This document shows, piece by piece, positions 27,568-37,015 of a DNA stretch of 64,000 bases. The stretch comes from Metabacillus bambusae (lineage in GTDB: Bacteria; Bacillota; Bacilli; Bacillales; Bacillaceae). Each line of letters starts with the position of its first letter. Position 1 is the stretch's first letter. A model generated the notes under the pieces. It ran no database searches, was not told the origin of the DNA, and worked only from the letters and a program-made list of their open reading frames with translations. The translations under genes and the position numbers were made by a program. The DNA is taken from contig NZ_JAGDEL010000014.1 in NCBI RefSeq assembly GCF_017497975.1, forward strand, positions 82,074 through 146,073, written 5' to 3'.

Positions 27568-29169
27568 TTATGACTGATTTTGATTAAATCGATCAAGGCC
27601 TTCTTGATAGATTTCCATCAATTTTTCTAACCCCATATCATTAAGTTGTTTCAGGTAATCATCCCACTCCTTATCAATACCACCCTCCATTAACCAATGT
27701 GCTTGCTTTTGGTTAACAAATTCTTTGATTTCTACTTCAATTTGGTTAATCGTATCTAGATCTTCTGGACTGAAGAAAATTTGCAGGTAGTTTTCTTCTT
27801 CTAAATATGGTGCATATATATTCTTAATATTATCTAAGCGTTCTTTTGCACGAGGCTCCATATCAACTACAGTGCCAAAGTCTTCTCTTAGTACAGCAGT
27901 CGGTCCATTAGGAGCAACCTTTTGGCGAAGTTCTCCCATAGCTGTTCCTTCTGGAAGCTCTTTATTGACCAACATTCCGTTTTCATCTTCCTCATAAATT
28001 TCCCCAATCGGTCCCCAGCTAATCTGTGCTGACATTTTTGGTTCATACAACTGATCAACCCACCGCATTGTAATTTCTGGGTGTTTATTAGATGAGGTGA
28101 TGACAAATGCACCTCGTTCATACTCAGAGTAGTTTGAGCGCCCTACAACAATATCACCATTTGGACCTTTTAATGGAGGCAGAAGTACATAATCATCCTT
28201 ACGTTCAGGACCAACAACCTCTTCCGTTTCCCACCAAATGTAAGAGCCTAATGTAGGATCTTCTGTTTTACCTTTTGCTAGATATTGTGTTGCGTCTTGG
28301 GTAAAGGATTCTTGATCAATTAGACCCTCTTTTACCCATTTATGATAATACTCAATCGCTTCTTTATATTCTGGCTGGGCAGCTGTGAAAATAACTTTCC
28401 CGTCACGTACAATTCGATGATCTACGTTATCTGGCATATTAAAAGCACCAAACATATCACCGAAGTTTCCAGTCCAAAAATTATACATAAAGCTTAACGG
28501 TATCTCATCTCGCTTACCATTTCCATTCGGATCTTTCTCTTTAAAGGCTTTCAAAACATCATGGTATTCTTCTAGAGTGGCAGGTACTTCTAATCCTAGC
28601 TTATCTAACCACGTTTTATTGATAGAGTGAAAGTTTGGAACAGATGATAACCCCATTTCCTCTGCACGCGGAAGAGAATAGATATGACCATCAGGAGCGG
28701 TTACCATGCTCTTGATCTCTGGTCTTCTTTCAAATAGCTTCTGAATATTTGGGGCATACTCCTCAATTAATTCTTCTAATGGAATAAGCGCTCCGCTTTG
28801 ACCATACTTCACTATATCTTGATCTGTAAAGTCCGCCTTATAAAAGGCATCTGGTAGATCACCACTTGCTAGCATTAAATTTTTCTTTTCTTGATAGCCA
28901 TCTCCCGGAATATTATTCCATTCAATATGGATATTCGTCATTTCTTCTAACTGTTGAACAATGGCCATTTCATTATAATTTGGTGCAAGAGGAGCTTTTG
29001 GTGACACGAACTTTAATGTAATGTTCTCATTAACAATCGGCAATCCTGTTTTATTAAAAGCACTTTTTGATTCCTTTTGTTTGTTTGAAGTTTCATTGGA
29101 AGTACAAGCGGTTAACAGAAGAACGGAACTTAACATAACAGCTGAGAAGATCTTTAATCCCTTTTTCAT
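27568..29169 (-). CDS. Orphan ABC binding lipoprotein, LplA/YtcQ type
   Basis: This 533-residue protein has a lipobox LTAC at about residues 19-22. It is a near paralog of the protein at 12885-14528, sharing for example LYEPKMSAQI.WGP.GEIYEEDENGMLVNKELPEG and VVDMEPRAKERL. No permease gene lies beside it, so it probably feeds the permease pair at 14562-16445. Upstream are two LacI-type operators, linking it to the levanase block. AAGGGGG precedes the ATG. Confidence 0.9.
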   Translation of the reverse strand: MKKGLKIFSAVMLSSVLLLTACTSNETSNKQKESKSAFNKTGLPIVNENITLKFVSPKAPLAPNYNEMAIVQQLEEMTNIHIEWNNIPGDGYQEKKNLMLASGDLPDAFYKADFTDQDIVKYGQSGALIPLEELIEEYAPNIQKLFERRPEIKSMVTAPDGHIYSLPRAEEMGLSSVPNFHSINKTWLDKLGLEVPATLEEYHDVLKAFKEKDPNGNGKRDEIPLSFMYNFWTGNFGDMFGAFNMPDNVDHRIVRDGKVIFTAAQPEYKEAIEYYHKWVKEGLIDQESFTQDATQYLAKGKTEDPTLGSYIWWETEEVVGPERKDDYVLLPPLKGPNGDIVVGRSNYSEYERGAFVITSSNKHPEITMRWVDQLYEPKMSAQISWGPIGEIYEEDENGMLVNKELPEGTAMGELRQKVAPNGPTAVLREDFGTVVDMEPRAKERLDNIKNIYAPYLEEENYLQIFFSPEDLDTINQIEVEIKEFVNQKQAHWLMEGGIDKEWDDYLKQLNDMGLEKLMEIYQEGLDRFNQNQS

Positions 29170-29457
29170 TTACTATATCCCCCTTGTTAATACTTCTATT
29201 TAAGCAATGTTTTTTATTCCTATACCTGTAATCACCTCCCTAAGTGAAAATTAACAACAAGCAAAAACACAATAACATTTCATCCAACTAAATGCTTTTC
29301 AAAAATGGGTATAAGCGGTCATCAAGGTTAATGTGACATTAAAAAATGTCTGAAAATAGCGGTTAATGATCATGAGTTATCATGGTAGTTTTTGATTTTG
29401 GTGAGAACTCGTTAATGGAGGATAAATAGTGAATCTTGTATAAATATCTTTCAGGTA

Positions 29458-29552
29458 ATCGATTACGTAACACTTTCAAAAAGTAAATAAATCCGTTATT
29501 CAAATGTTCTCTTATTCTTTTAATAGATTATGTAATCGTTTGCGTAATCGAT
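29458..29552. promoter_or_regulatory. Two LacI-type operators upstream of the orphan binding protein
   Basis: ATCGATTACGTAA at 29458-29470 and ATCGTTTGCGTAATCGAT at 29535-29552 repeat the sites at 23660-23681 and 23888-23905. The latter pair differs by a single base over 18. They are about 290 and 365 bases before the binding-protein start. The remaining bases of 29170-29764 show only minor inverted repeats (for example around 29325-29345 and 29370-29385) and no gene. Confidence 0.6.
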
Positions 29553-29672
29553 TAAATAAATAATAATTCATAAAACCATGACATGTCAACTACTAAAAGA
29601 AAGCGATTTCAAAATATTGCGAAAATGTTTTTCACTCTAAATAAGTGACTTTTCTTAGATAAACTCAAAAAA

Positions 29673-29695
29673 GGATGATTCAAAAATAATCACCC
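29673..29695 (-). terminator. Intrinsic terminator after the antiterminator gene
   Basis: GGATGATT (29673-29680) pairs with AATCACCC (29688-29695) with one mismatch, followed on the minus strand by TTTTTT. Confidence 0.7.
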
Positions 29696-29764
29696 TCTAT
29701 GTTATGTCATTATTACATTGGTACGAATATATTAATTTCTAATACTTTAGATACACATTTGTGA

Positions 29765-30607
29765 TTACGACATAATCACTCGACCATAGAATCTTTGAAT
29801 ATGCATCGATATATACATTAATTCAGCCTCAGGATATTTGATCCTATACTTTTCTTCAAAGAAGTGGCCAACTTCCTGTGCACATGCAAAAGCTTCTTTG
29901 TAGTTTTCTTTAATCATATTAACCATTTTTTCGTCATAATCATGGTTCTTCTCATTAGATAATAGACTCTTAACTGAAAAGCGTAAATGAATAATTAATC
30001 GTTCATATGACATCGTATCCTCTACAATATTTATTTTCAAAGAGTTTTCAATGATACTCGTAATTTCTTGAATAGTCGTCGTAATGTCTATCGTTTCCTG
30101 CATATTACCAGCATTCATTCTAGCAGTATGCATATGCATTGCAATATTACCTACTTCATCTTCTGGAATCTCTACTCCTAGCTTCTCTTTTATTAACTCC
30201 TTTGCCCAAAGTCCTATTTCAAACTCTTTTACATATAGAATTTTTATTTGATCGAGCAGAGCATTTTTAATAGAAATGCCATTTGTTAATCGTTCAATAG
30301 CAAATGATAAGTGATCAGAAAAAGCTACATGGATATGTTCGTTAATCATGACACCAAATTCCTTTTCTGCATAAGTGATGATCTCTTCTGCAACTTGTAT
30401 ATGCTCTTCAGGAAGAAGTTGTAATATTTCTTCGAATTTTTGATGTTCAGATGGGTCCTTCATGACAAAAACCTTATCAATTTTCGCCTGATTTACCGGA
30501 TCATTCTTTCTTTTTTGGAATCCTATTCCTTCCCCCATTACAATCTTTTCTCCGTCCCGATCTTTCACTACAACCGCACTATTATTTAAGATTTTTTTTA
30601 TTTTCAT
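29765..30607 (-). CDS. BglG/SacT-family transcriptional antiterminator
   Basis: This protein of about 280 residues has an N-terminal RNA-binding CAT domain (about 1-55, MKIKKILNNSAVVVKDRDG.E.VVMG-type) and two PTS-regulation domains. PRD1 has HVAFSDHLSFAIER and IAMHMHTAR. PRD2 has LIIHLRFSVKSLL and YISMHIQRF. These supply the histidines phosphorylated by the PTS. The start is ATG 30607 with GGAAGG eight bases upstream; a GTG at 30616 is inside the site. It lies 56 bases after the sucrose-type EIIBC gene. It most likely binds the RAT hairpins at 36812-36843 and 39516-39547 when sucrose is present, preventing termination. Confidence 0.92.
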   Translation of the reverse strand: MKIKKILNNSAVVVKDRDGEKIVMGEGIGFQKRKNDPVNQAKIDKVFVMKDPSEHQKFEEILQLLPEEHIQVAEEIITYAEKEFGVMINEHIHVAFSDHLSFAIERLTNGISIKNALLDQIKILYVKEFEIGLWAKELIKEKLGVEIPEDEVGNIAMHMHTARMNAGNMQETIDITTTIQEITSIIENSLKINIVEDTMSYERLIIHLRFSVKSLLSNEKNHDYDEKMVNMIKENYKEAFACAQEVGHFFEEKYRIKYPEAELMYISMHIQRFYGRVIMS

Positions 30608-30663
30608 CACTTTCACCTTCCTCTATTGCACTTGCATTAGCTATCATTTTAAATTAACTACTT

Positions 30664-32064
30664 TTATTCGGTTTCTTCCTTTACCCAAAGAATCCAAGTA
30701 GCAAAGAATGCGGTAATTACTGAGATCCCGAGACCAATGAGGTAATGCATTAAATTTGCAATCCCTAATGGAGCTACAATAGCAATCATTGGAATTCCTG
30801 TTAAGCCATAAGAGTTTGCGACTACATGAGTAAGGACAACATAACCTCCTCCAAAAGCACCTCCAATGGCTGCACCTATAAAAGGTTTAAAAAGCTTTAT
30901 ATTAACCCCAAAAATAACTGGTTCAATAATACCTAGAAATGCCGAAAAAGCTGAAGGAAGCGCAATTTTTTTGATTCTCTTATCCTTCGTTTTAAAAAAT
31001 ACCGCTAATCCTGCTGCTCCTTGAGCAATATTGGCCATTGACCAAATCGGTAATAAAAAGTTAACACCTATCTCTGGATTTGAAAGTAATAACATTTCGA
31101 CAGCATGTAAAGTATGATGTAATCCCGTTACAACAATGAGTGAATATAAAGAGCCAAATAAAAATCCAGCTATTACCCCTCCAGACTTATAGACTAGCTC
31201 AAAAGTAGATGTCATCATTTCCCCGATGAATAACGAGATCGGACCTATAACTAATATTGAGACAAAACCAATACAAATGATGACTAAAAATGGGATTAAA
31301 AATAGATCTAATGAAGTTGGTATAACTTTTCTCAATCCTAATTCAAGCTTACTCATGAAAAAGACAGAAAGTAATATCGGGATCACTGTTCCCTGATACC
31401 CTATCAAAGGGATAGCAACTCCAAGTACCTCCATAGATTCCGGCACTTTATATCCAAGCATGGAAGGGTTTAATAGTGAAGGATGTGTTAATATTCCACC
31501 AATCACTGCACCCAGGATTTGATTGCCTCCAAATTCCTTAGCTGCACTAAAGCCAATTAAAATTGGCAAAATGATAAATGCTGCACTCGAAAAGATTTCC
31601 AACATTATCATGATTGAACTTTCAGGAGGTGCCCACTGAAACACCTTGATCATTCCTATAAGTCCCATTAGTAACCCACTTGCTACAATAGCTGGAATAA
31701 TAGGAACAAAAATATTAGACAATGTTCTAGCAAATTGTACGAAAGGATTCATTCTCACCTTTGGTGGTTCTGGTTTTAAAATGCTAGAGACAGTTGCTGG
31801 GTTTGTGTCAAGGATAGCTCTGTAAACCTTATTGACTATACCGCTACCTAAAATAATTTGAAAAAGTCCCAACCTGAAAAAGGTGCCATGTACACAATTC
31901 ATTTCATCTATTGCATTTTTATTTACCTGACTTTCATCATGTAGCTCAAAACGTAATCGAGTGGTACAATGGGTAATCTTTACAATATTTTCTTTGCCAC
32001 CTAAAAACAGTAATAATTCTTTAGCTATATCTTTAGCTTCTTTCCGTTCGTCTTGTATGTTCAT
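30664..32064 (-). CDS. Sucrose-type PTS EIIBC component
   Basis: This 466-residue protein has an N-terminal IIB domain with phosphocysteine Cys33 in ITHCTTRLRF, then a IIC domain of about ten membrane segments with GLHHTLHAVEMLLL and GIIEPVIFGVN. No IIA domain is attached, as in sucrose EIIBC proteins that borrow the glucose IIA. It would import sucrose as sucrose-6-phosphate and, in its unloaded state, phosphorylate and inactivate the adjacent antiterminator. AAGGTGGGAG is the ribosome binding site. A TCCGGTTTCA core like that in the LacI operators lies at 32101-32110 just upstream, which may be coincidence. Confidence 0.9.
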   Translation of the reverse strand: MNIQDERKEAKDIAKELLLFLGGKENIVKITHCTTRLRFELHDESQVNKNAIDEMNCVHGTFFRLGLFQIILGSGIVNKVYRAILDTNPATVSSILKPEPPKVRMNPFVQFARTLSNIFVPIIPAIVASGLLMGLIGMIKVFQWAPPESSIMIMLEIFSSAAFIILPILIGFSAAKEFGGNQILGAVIGGILTHPSLLNPSMLGYKVPESMEVLGVAIPLIGYQGTVIPILLSVFFMSKLELGLRKVIPTSLDLFLIPFLVIICIGFVSILVIGPISLFIGEMMTSTFELVYKSGGVIAGFLFGSLYSLIVVTGLHHTLHAVEMLLLSNPEIGVNFLLPIWSMANIAQGAAGLAVFFKTKDKRIKKIALPSAFSAFLGIIEPVIFGVNIKLFKPFIGAAIGGAFGGGYVVLTHVVANSYGLTGIPMIAIVAPLGIANLMHYLIGLGISVITAFFATWILWVKEETE

Positions 32065-32170
32065 CTCCCACCTTATATTTTATCCTTTTTAGAATATTCG
32101 TCCGGTTTCACTTATCTTTGTCCAGAGTTACATAGGTAAAAAATACCGAAAAGGTATATAAAATACTGTA

Positions 32171-32193
32171 GCGCTCAGTAAAATACTGAACGC
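32171..32193 (-). terminator. Hairpin after the first levansucrase gene
   Basis: GCGCTCAGTA (32171-32180) pairs with TACTGAACGC (32184-32193) with one G-T pair, followed on the minus strand by an AT-rich stretch. Confidence 0.6.
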
Positions 32194-32230
32194 CATTGCT
32201 TGTCCTATTCGTTTTTCCCTGAGCCTTGAT

Positions 32231-33577
32231 TTACTTAAATACTCCTTGCTTTTTTTCATGAACGATCTTTGACTCATTTCGTGTTAAGGATAGTTTTAAT
32301 GAAGGTGCAAGCATTCCACCGAAATGTTCCATTTGATAATCTGGTGATTGCTCGCCAATTTCATAAATATCTTTTCCATCAACATTAACATAATTGACAA
32401 AACTAGTGACAGTGCCATTCGGCATAACCATCCAAGAATATGCTTGATATGGATTATCCGTTGGGTTTGCAATAACTAGACCACTTTCATTCAACGGTTG
32501 ATAGCCTCCAAAAAGTGAGTCTGAAGTAAATCCATATAATCCTTCCGGTGCATGAAGACCAGTGGCAAATTTCTCACTGTGTGTCTTGGCAAAAAGATAG
32601 TAGTTGTTTCCTTTTACAATAACACTTGGTCTCTCCAGTTCATCATTTACATAATTTGCTTCCAACAAGGGTGGCAGGATGTTAAATTTAGACAAGCCTT
32701 GATTCGATGCTTTTGCGATTCCAATGCTTCCATTAAAAGCTTTTGAACTTTCGGGATTTTCATGGTTTTGACGAAACTTCACTGAACCAATATATTCATC
32801 GTTATATGAACGGTCTTCAAGCTTTCCAGCAGAGTTTGCTTCAAATAATAGATATTCTTCCCCAGTCTTTGGATCTTGGAAAAAATATGGGTCGCGGAAG
32901 GCATAAGAAGATTCCTCGGGTCCTGTTTGTTCATTCGTTTGATAGTATTCTCCATCTGGCTCAAGAATAATTTCATGATCTGACCAATTTTCAAATGTCA
33001 CACTTGTGTTAGTTGTTGTTATATCTGCAGTTGCTGTTGCTACTCGTTGATCATAGCTTAGTTGAGTTTCATTTTTATCACCTGTTGCCGTGTAAAAAAT
33101 TTGTAATTTCCCATCTTTATGAACGATGGAAGATCCTGCCCATTGTCTAGAGCCCAATGCATCTCCATCCTTAAAAACTGGACCACCTGATTCCCAACTC
33201 TTTCCATCCTTTGAAAAGAAATAATGAATTTCAGCTGTATCATGTCGCTTACCTGGAAGCACATCATTAGGCACTGACAAGGCAAAAATAATTTTAAAGC
33301 CGTTTACGACAGCTGGATGACCATTCTTTTCTTGTAATGGCCAAGAATCCCAAATATAAGATTCAGATGTCATTTCAACAAGCTCGTCTTTTTTAATTTC
33401 GGGTGCTGTATTTTGAGCATTTATTGTAAGATTACTAACATCTTCACGCGTCCAATTGTAAGTTTCTAAATTTTCTTTAGCAGATGCACTTGAGCTTACA
33501 ATTGGTGTGAATATTGCAGAGAGCCCTATAATTGCTGCTATAAAAAATTTGCCCTTTTTATCTATATTACGTTCCAT
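32231..33577 (-). CDS. GH68 levansucrase (third gene of the tandem)
   Basis: This 448-residue secreted enzyme has a signal peptide ending around SSSASA (residue 33). The GH68 active site is complete: WDSWPL with nucleophile Asp77, FRDP with Asp229, and DELERP with acid/base Glu315. It transfers the fructosyl group of sucrose to levan, releasing glucose. Its spacing, with a 405-base gap holding a MITE-like element and a terminator, suggests expression separate from the two upstream levansucrase genes. No RAT is seen before it. AGGGGGG precedes the ATG. Confidence 0.93.
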   Translation of the reverse strand: MERNIDKKGKFFIAAIIGLSAIFTPIVSSSASAKENLETYNWTREDVSNLTINAQNTAPEIKKDELVEMTSESYIWDSWPLQEKNGHPAVVNGFKIIFALSVPNDVLPGKRHDTAEIHYFFSKDGKSWESGGPVFKDGDALGSRQWAGSSIVHKDGKLQIFYTATGDKNETQLSYDQRVATATADITTTNTSVTFENWSDHEIILEPDGEYYQTNEQTGPEESSYAFRDPYFFQDPKTGEEYLLFEANSAGKLEDRSYNDEYIGSVKFRQNHENPESSKAFNGSIGIAKASNQGLSKFNILPPLLEANYVNDELERPSVIVKGNNYYLFAKTHSEKFATGLHAPEGLYGFTSDSLFGGYQPLNESGLVIANPTDNPYQAYSWMVMPNGTVTSFVNYVNVDGKDIYEIGEQSPDYQMEHFGGMLAPSLKLSLTRNESKIVHEKKQGVFK

Positions 33578-33681
33578 TCATGTATTCCCCCCTAGATTAA
33601 CTTCCTATTCTCTCTCATAAACCATAAGTATAATGAATGCTCTTCTATCATGAAAAGTTAGCCTAAAACTGTAAATAAATC

Positions 33682-33918
33682 TTTTTATAAGGCTGTTTTC
33701 TAAGAGATTGTTGCTTTTAAAATAAAAACTAATTCAGGTTGATTGGAACGGATTGCGAGACTCCTGCGGGAGTAGCGGGACAGGTGAGACTCATGCAGGC
33801 GTTTACGCCGAGGAGGCTCACCGCCCGACCCGCGGAAAGCGGCAACTCTCGCTGCAATCAACCACACCGCATACTTTGTAAATAGCAACAAAGTTTGCGA
33901 AAACAGCCTTTTATAAAA
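33682..33918. mobile_element. MITE-like element with terminal inverted repeats
   Basis: The GC-rich core GGTTGATT...AATCAACC (33737-33863) is flanked by imperfect inverted ends: TTTTTATAAGGCTGTTTTC on the left, and the complement of GAAAACAGCCTTTTATAAAAA (minus one base) on the right, with GCAACAA/TTGTTGC inside. It encodes no transposase; a short frame through it is not a gene. The remaining part of 33578-33982 holds a terminator and nothing else. Confidence 0.7.
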
Positions 33919-33924
33919 ATGAAC

Positions 33925-33962
33925 AGAATGGTCTGCCAATATATTTCTTGGCTGACCATTCT
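33925..33962 (-). terminator. Hairpin after the second levansucrase gene
   Basis: Fifteen-base arms (33925-33939 with 33948-33962) pair with one mismatch, 21 bases past the stop, followed by a T-rich region on the minus strand. Confidence 0.7.
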
Positions 33963-33982
33963 ATTATCTTTAGATTATTTAC

Positions 33983-35323
33983 TTATTGCTTAATCCAACC
34001 AGGGCTGTATTCTTTTCCTACTTTTGTAGTATCACCTTTGATTGATAGCTTAACAGTTGGAGCTAATGTACCTCCAAAATGTTCAAATTGGAATTCTGCT
34101 GATTGATTTCCAACATCACCAATTGACATATCACCTAAATCTCCAAAATGAGCAAATCCAACCACATTTAAATTCGGTAGTACAAGCCATGAATATGCTT
34201 GGTATGGATTTTCAGGAGGATTAGCTAAAACTAAACCACTTTCATTCAGCGGCTCATAGCCACCGATCAATGTATCAGAAACAAATCCATACAATCCTTC
34301 AGGTCCTTGCAGTCCTTCAGCATATTTATTGATATGGCTGTCTGTAAATAGATAATATTTTTTATCTTTAACAACAATATGTGGGCGTTCCAATTCCTCG
34401 TTTACATAATTTGCTTCCAAAAGAGGTGGGAGCATTTTAAGATTTGAAGGTTCCCCATCAACGACCTCTGCAATACCGATGTTCGCATTCGCATGAACAG
34501 CGCCTGCTGGAACTGGATTTTCACTAGTGTACTCAGAACTTCCTGCATATTCTTTTTTGAATGTACGATCACCAACAGCACCGCCTGAATTACCTTCAAA
34601 TAGAATATATTCCTTTTCAGTTTTCAGGTCTTTAAACCACATAGGATCACGGAAAGCATAGCCTCCACCTTCACCTTGTCGAGCTTGTTCTTTAGTCTGA
34701 TAATACTTACCGTCTGGCTCTAAAATGATCTTGTGATCACCCCAGTTTTCAAAGTGGACTCCATTGCTATCCGCAATGATATCACCTGTCGCCATCGCCA
34801 ATCGCTGTTCAAACGTTAAATGCGCTTCTCCTCTATGTCCTGTCGCTGTATAAAACGCATGAATTTTACCGTCATCCATCATCGCAGATCCAGCCCATTC
34901 ACGAGAACCTAATGAAGCTCCTTCAGGGAAAAGTGTCCCGCCAAGCGTCCAATCTTTCCCGTTTTTAGAGTAAAAATAACGGATTGTTGCGATGTCATGT
35001 ACTTTACCTGGAAGTACATCATTAGGTGCTGATAATGCAAACATCACTTTCCAGCCTTTAACAGATGCAATATTTCCGTCACGATCAGTCAGTGGCCATG
35101 TATCCCAAATATGATAATCTGCCGCTAATTTCTCTAGTTCACTTATATCTGTATAAGGTAAAGTATTATCTTCATTTAGTTCAATTTTTGATGCTTGTTC
35201 TCGTGACCAATTTGTTGTTACCTCTGTTTCTTCTGCTTTTACAGTTAATCCTGAAAAGCTTGATGCAACAACGCTCGCTGCTAATACAATTGCAGATACT
35301 GATTTCTTATTAGTAAGGATCAT
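33983..35323 (-). CDS. GH68 levansucrase (second gene of the tandem)
   Basis: This protein of about 446 residues has a signal peptide (MILTNKKSVSAIVLAASVVA...VKA). The catalytic motifs are IWDTWPL (nucleophile Asp), FRDPMWF and EELERPH (acid/base Glu). It is closely related to the gene at 32231. The start at ATG 35323 is chosen because AAAGGAGA lies just upstream; a TTG at 35341 is in frame but within that site. Only 32 bases separate it from the upstream levansucrase, so both should be on the RAT-controlled transcript. Confidence 0.93.
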   Translation of the reverse strand: MILTNKKSVSAIVLAASVVASSFSGLTVKAEETEVTTNWSREQASKIELNEDNTLPYTDISELEKLAADYHIWDTWPLTDRDGNIASVKGWKVMFALSAPNDVLPGKVHDIATIRYFYSKNGKDWTLGGTLFPEGASLGSREWAGSAMMDDGKIHAFYTATGHRGEAHLTFEQRLAMATGDIIADSNGVHFENWGDHKIILEPDGKYYQTKEQARQGEGGGYAFRDPMWFKDLKTEKEYILFEGNSGGAVGDRTFKKEYAGSSEYTSENPVPAGAVHANANIGIAEVVDGEPSNLKMLPPLLEANYVNEELERPHIVVKDKKYYLFTDSHINKYAEGLQGPEGLYGFVSDTLIGGYEPLNESGLVLANPPENPYQAYSWLVLPNLNVVGFAHFGDLGDMSIGDVGNQSAEFQFEHFGGTLAPTVKLSIKGDTTKVGKEYSPGWIKQ

Positions 35324-35355
35324 TCTAATTTCTCCTTTCAATATATAGTACTTAA

Positions 35356-36666
35356 TTAGCGGTTTGCTCCAAATGGTTTAATTTCACCGTGTTTACCTTC
35401 TTTGGTAATTTCAGATGTATCACCATCTAGCTTTATTTTTAAAGTTGGTGCGAATGTACCTCCAAATTTCACTTGACCATTCTCATCTTTTGGTTCGTTG
35501 ATGAAGCTAATTACTTGCTGATCTGGTAAAACCATCCAAGAATATGCTTGATATGGATTTTCCTTTGGATTCGCAATAACAAGACCACTTTCATTCATAG
35601 GTTTATAATCACCGAACAACCCTTCACCAACAAATCCATATACACCATCAGGTCCAGTTAAGCCTGGTGCATAAGTAAATGTATGGCTAATTGTAAATAA
35701 ATAATAGTTATCTCCATTAACTACAACGTGTGGGCGTTCCATTTGATGATTTGTCCCAATTGATTCAAGTAATGGTGGTAAAAGTTTCAATTCACTAACG
35801 TCCTCATCAAGTACTTCTGCGATTCCGATATTACCGTTATACTTTTCCGCTCCTGCAGGTACTGAGTGGGTTTTACGGTATTCTTCATCACCGATATTCT
35901 CAGGTTTAATAAAATCTCTGTTGCTTCCAGCTTGTCCTTCAAAAATAATATATTCTTTTCCAGTATTCGGATCTTGTAAAAAGAATGGATCACGGAATGC
36001 CGTAATGATCGGACTATCGGCTTGTTCAATTGTTTCATAATGCTTTCCATCTGCTTCAAGGATGATTTCATGCTTTCCTTCATTCGTCAGATGTACTCCG
36101 TTCTTATCAGCACTGATGTCGAAAGTTGTTTTAGCAAGACGTTGTACAGCCCTTTTATCCCAGCCGTTATAGTCCCAATTCTCTCTATCTCCAGTAGCAG
36201 TATAGAATAAATGCACTTTACCATCTTCATCAATCATAGAAGTACCAGCCCATTGCATATAACCTTTTGCATTATCATAGTCATATGGGATTCCAGCGTA
36301 AGTCCAGTCTTTACCGTTTTTAGAATAAAACATCCCGATTCTCGCTTCGGTATGGCGTTCTCCCCATCCTAAAGTACGAGGTGCTACCAATGCGAATGCA
36401 ACTCGATAGCCATTTACAGTCGCAAGTGAACCATCTCTATTTTGTAGAGGCCATGTATCCCACACCCATTGATCAGGTGCTACAAGATCAAATTCAAGGT
36501 CAATTTTAGGTGCTGTTGTTTCTTCTGTAAGCTTTACTTTTTCTGCTTGCTGACGTGACCAGACTGAAGTTTGCTCCACTTCTGCCGCCATTGCTGGTGT
36601 AATAGCAAGACAATTTGCTGCTACAACAGCTGATAACACAAACTTTTTAATTTTACTACTTCTCAT
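35356..36666 (-). CDS. GH68 fructansucrase (first gene of the tandem)
   Basis: This protein of about 436 residues has a signal peptide ending near PAMAA. The active-site motifs are VWDTWPL, FRDPFFL and HQMERPH. It diverges from the other two around APRTLGWGERHTEAR and by shorter loops, so linkage type or product size may differ (levan or inulin cannot be told apart here). GGAGG lies eight bases before ATG 36666. It is the first gene after a RAT/terminator leader and promoter, so its expression should depend on sucrose through the antiterminator. Confidence 0.93.
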   Translation of the reverse strand: MRSSKIKKFVLSAVVAANCLAITPAMAAEVEQTSVWSRQQAEKVKLTEETTAPKIDLEFDLVAPDQWVWDTWPLQNRDGSLATVNGYRVAFALVAPRTLGWGERHTEARIGMFYSKNGKDWTYAGIPYDYDNAKGYMQWAGTSMIDEDGKVHLFYTATGDRENWDYNGWDKRAVQRLAKTTFDISADKNGVHLTNEGKHEIILEADGKHYETIEQADSPIITAFRDPFFLQDPNTGKEYIIFEGQAGSNRDFIKPENIGDEEYRKTHSVPAGAEKYNGNIGIAEVLDEDVSELKLLPPLLESIGTNHQMERPHVVVNGDNYYLFTISHTFTYAPGLTGPDGVYGFVGEGLFGDYKPMNESGLVIANPKENPYQAYSWMVLPDQQVISFINEPKDENGQVKFGGTFAPTLKIKLDGDTSEITKEGKHGEIKPFGANR

Positions 36667-36750
36667 TTCCATTTCCTCCATTTTCCACGGTTGTTTTAGG
36701 AATTTTCCGTTTTTATAAACTATTCCTACACTTATGTCTGACAACAAAAA

Positions 36751-36843
36751 AAGACCTAAAATGTATAAGGGTATGTCACCAAAAATAGGTACACTTTTCC
36801 CTTAATACACTTTAGGTCTTGCCTGCTTAACCAGTCACAATCC
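36751..36843 (-). promoter_or_regulatory. RAT antiterminator site and leader terminator for the levansucrase genes
   Basis: On the minus strand the leader reads GGATTGTGACTGG...AAGCAGGCAAGACC (36812-36843), the ribonucleic antiterminator form known from B. subtilis sacB. It overlaps a terminator whose arms are 36799-36820 and 36751-36771, ending in TTTTTTT. The RAT and terminator stems share AAGACCTAAA and are mutually exclusive. Confidence 0.92.
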
Positions 36844-36867
36844 CGCATAATTTTGTTTACAAGGATC

Positions 36868-36896
36868 ATTCTATTCTGTTCGACAATTTATAGCAA
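36868..36896 (-). promoter_or_regulatory. Promoter of the levansucrase operon
   Basis: A TTGCTA -35 (36891-36896) and TAGAAT -10 (36868-36873) have 17-base spacing on the minus strand, placing the start about 20 bases before the RAT. The rest of 36667-37015 shows nothing else of note. Confidence 0.6.
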
Positions 36897-37015
36897 TAGT
36901 ATAATATACTCTTAATTTTCCAAAGTATAATAGTTATATACTCACGTTCACAAAACATCTTTGTAGTAAAATATTCATCCTTTTTAAAAAACTACTCTAT
37001 CATTCTTAGTACTAT

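Noticed and set aside
33700..33939. 79-codon open frame on the minus strand
   Set aside because: It runs through the MITE-like repeat and the following hairpin, has no ribosome binding site and encodes only repeat-derived sequence.
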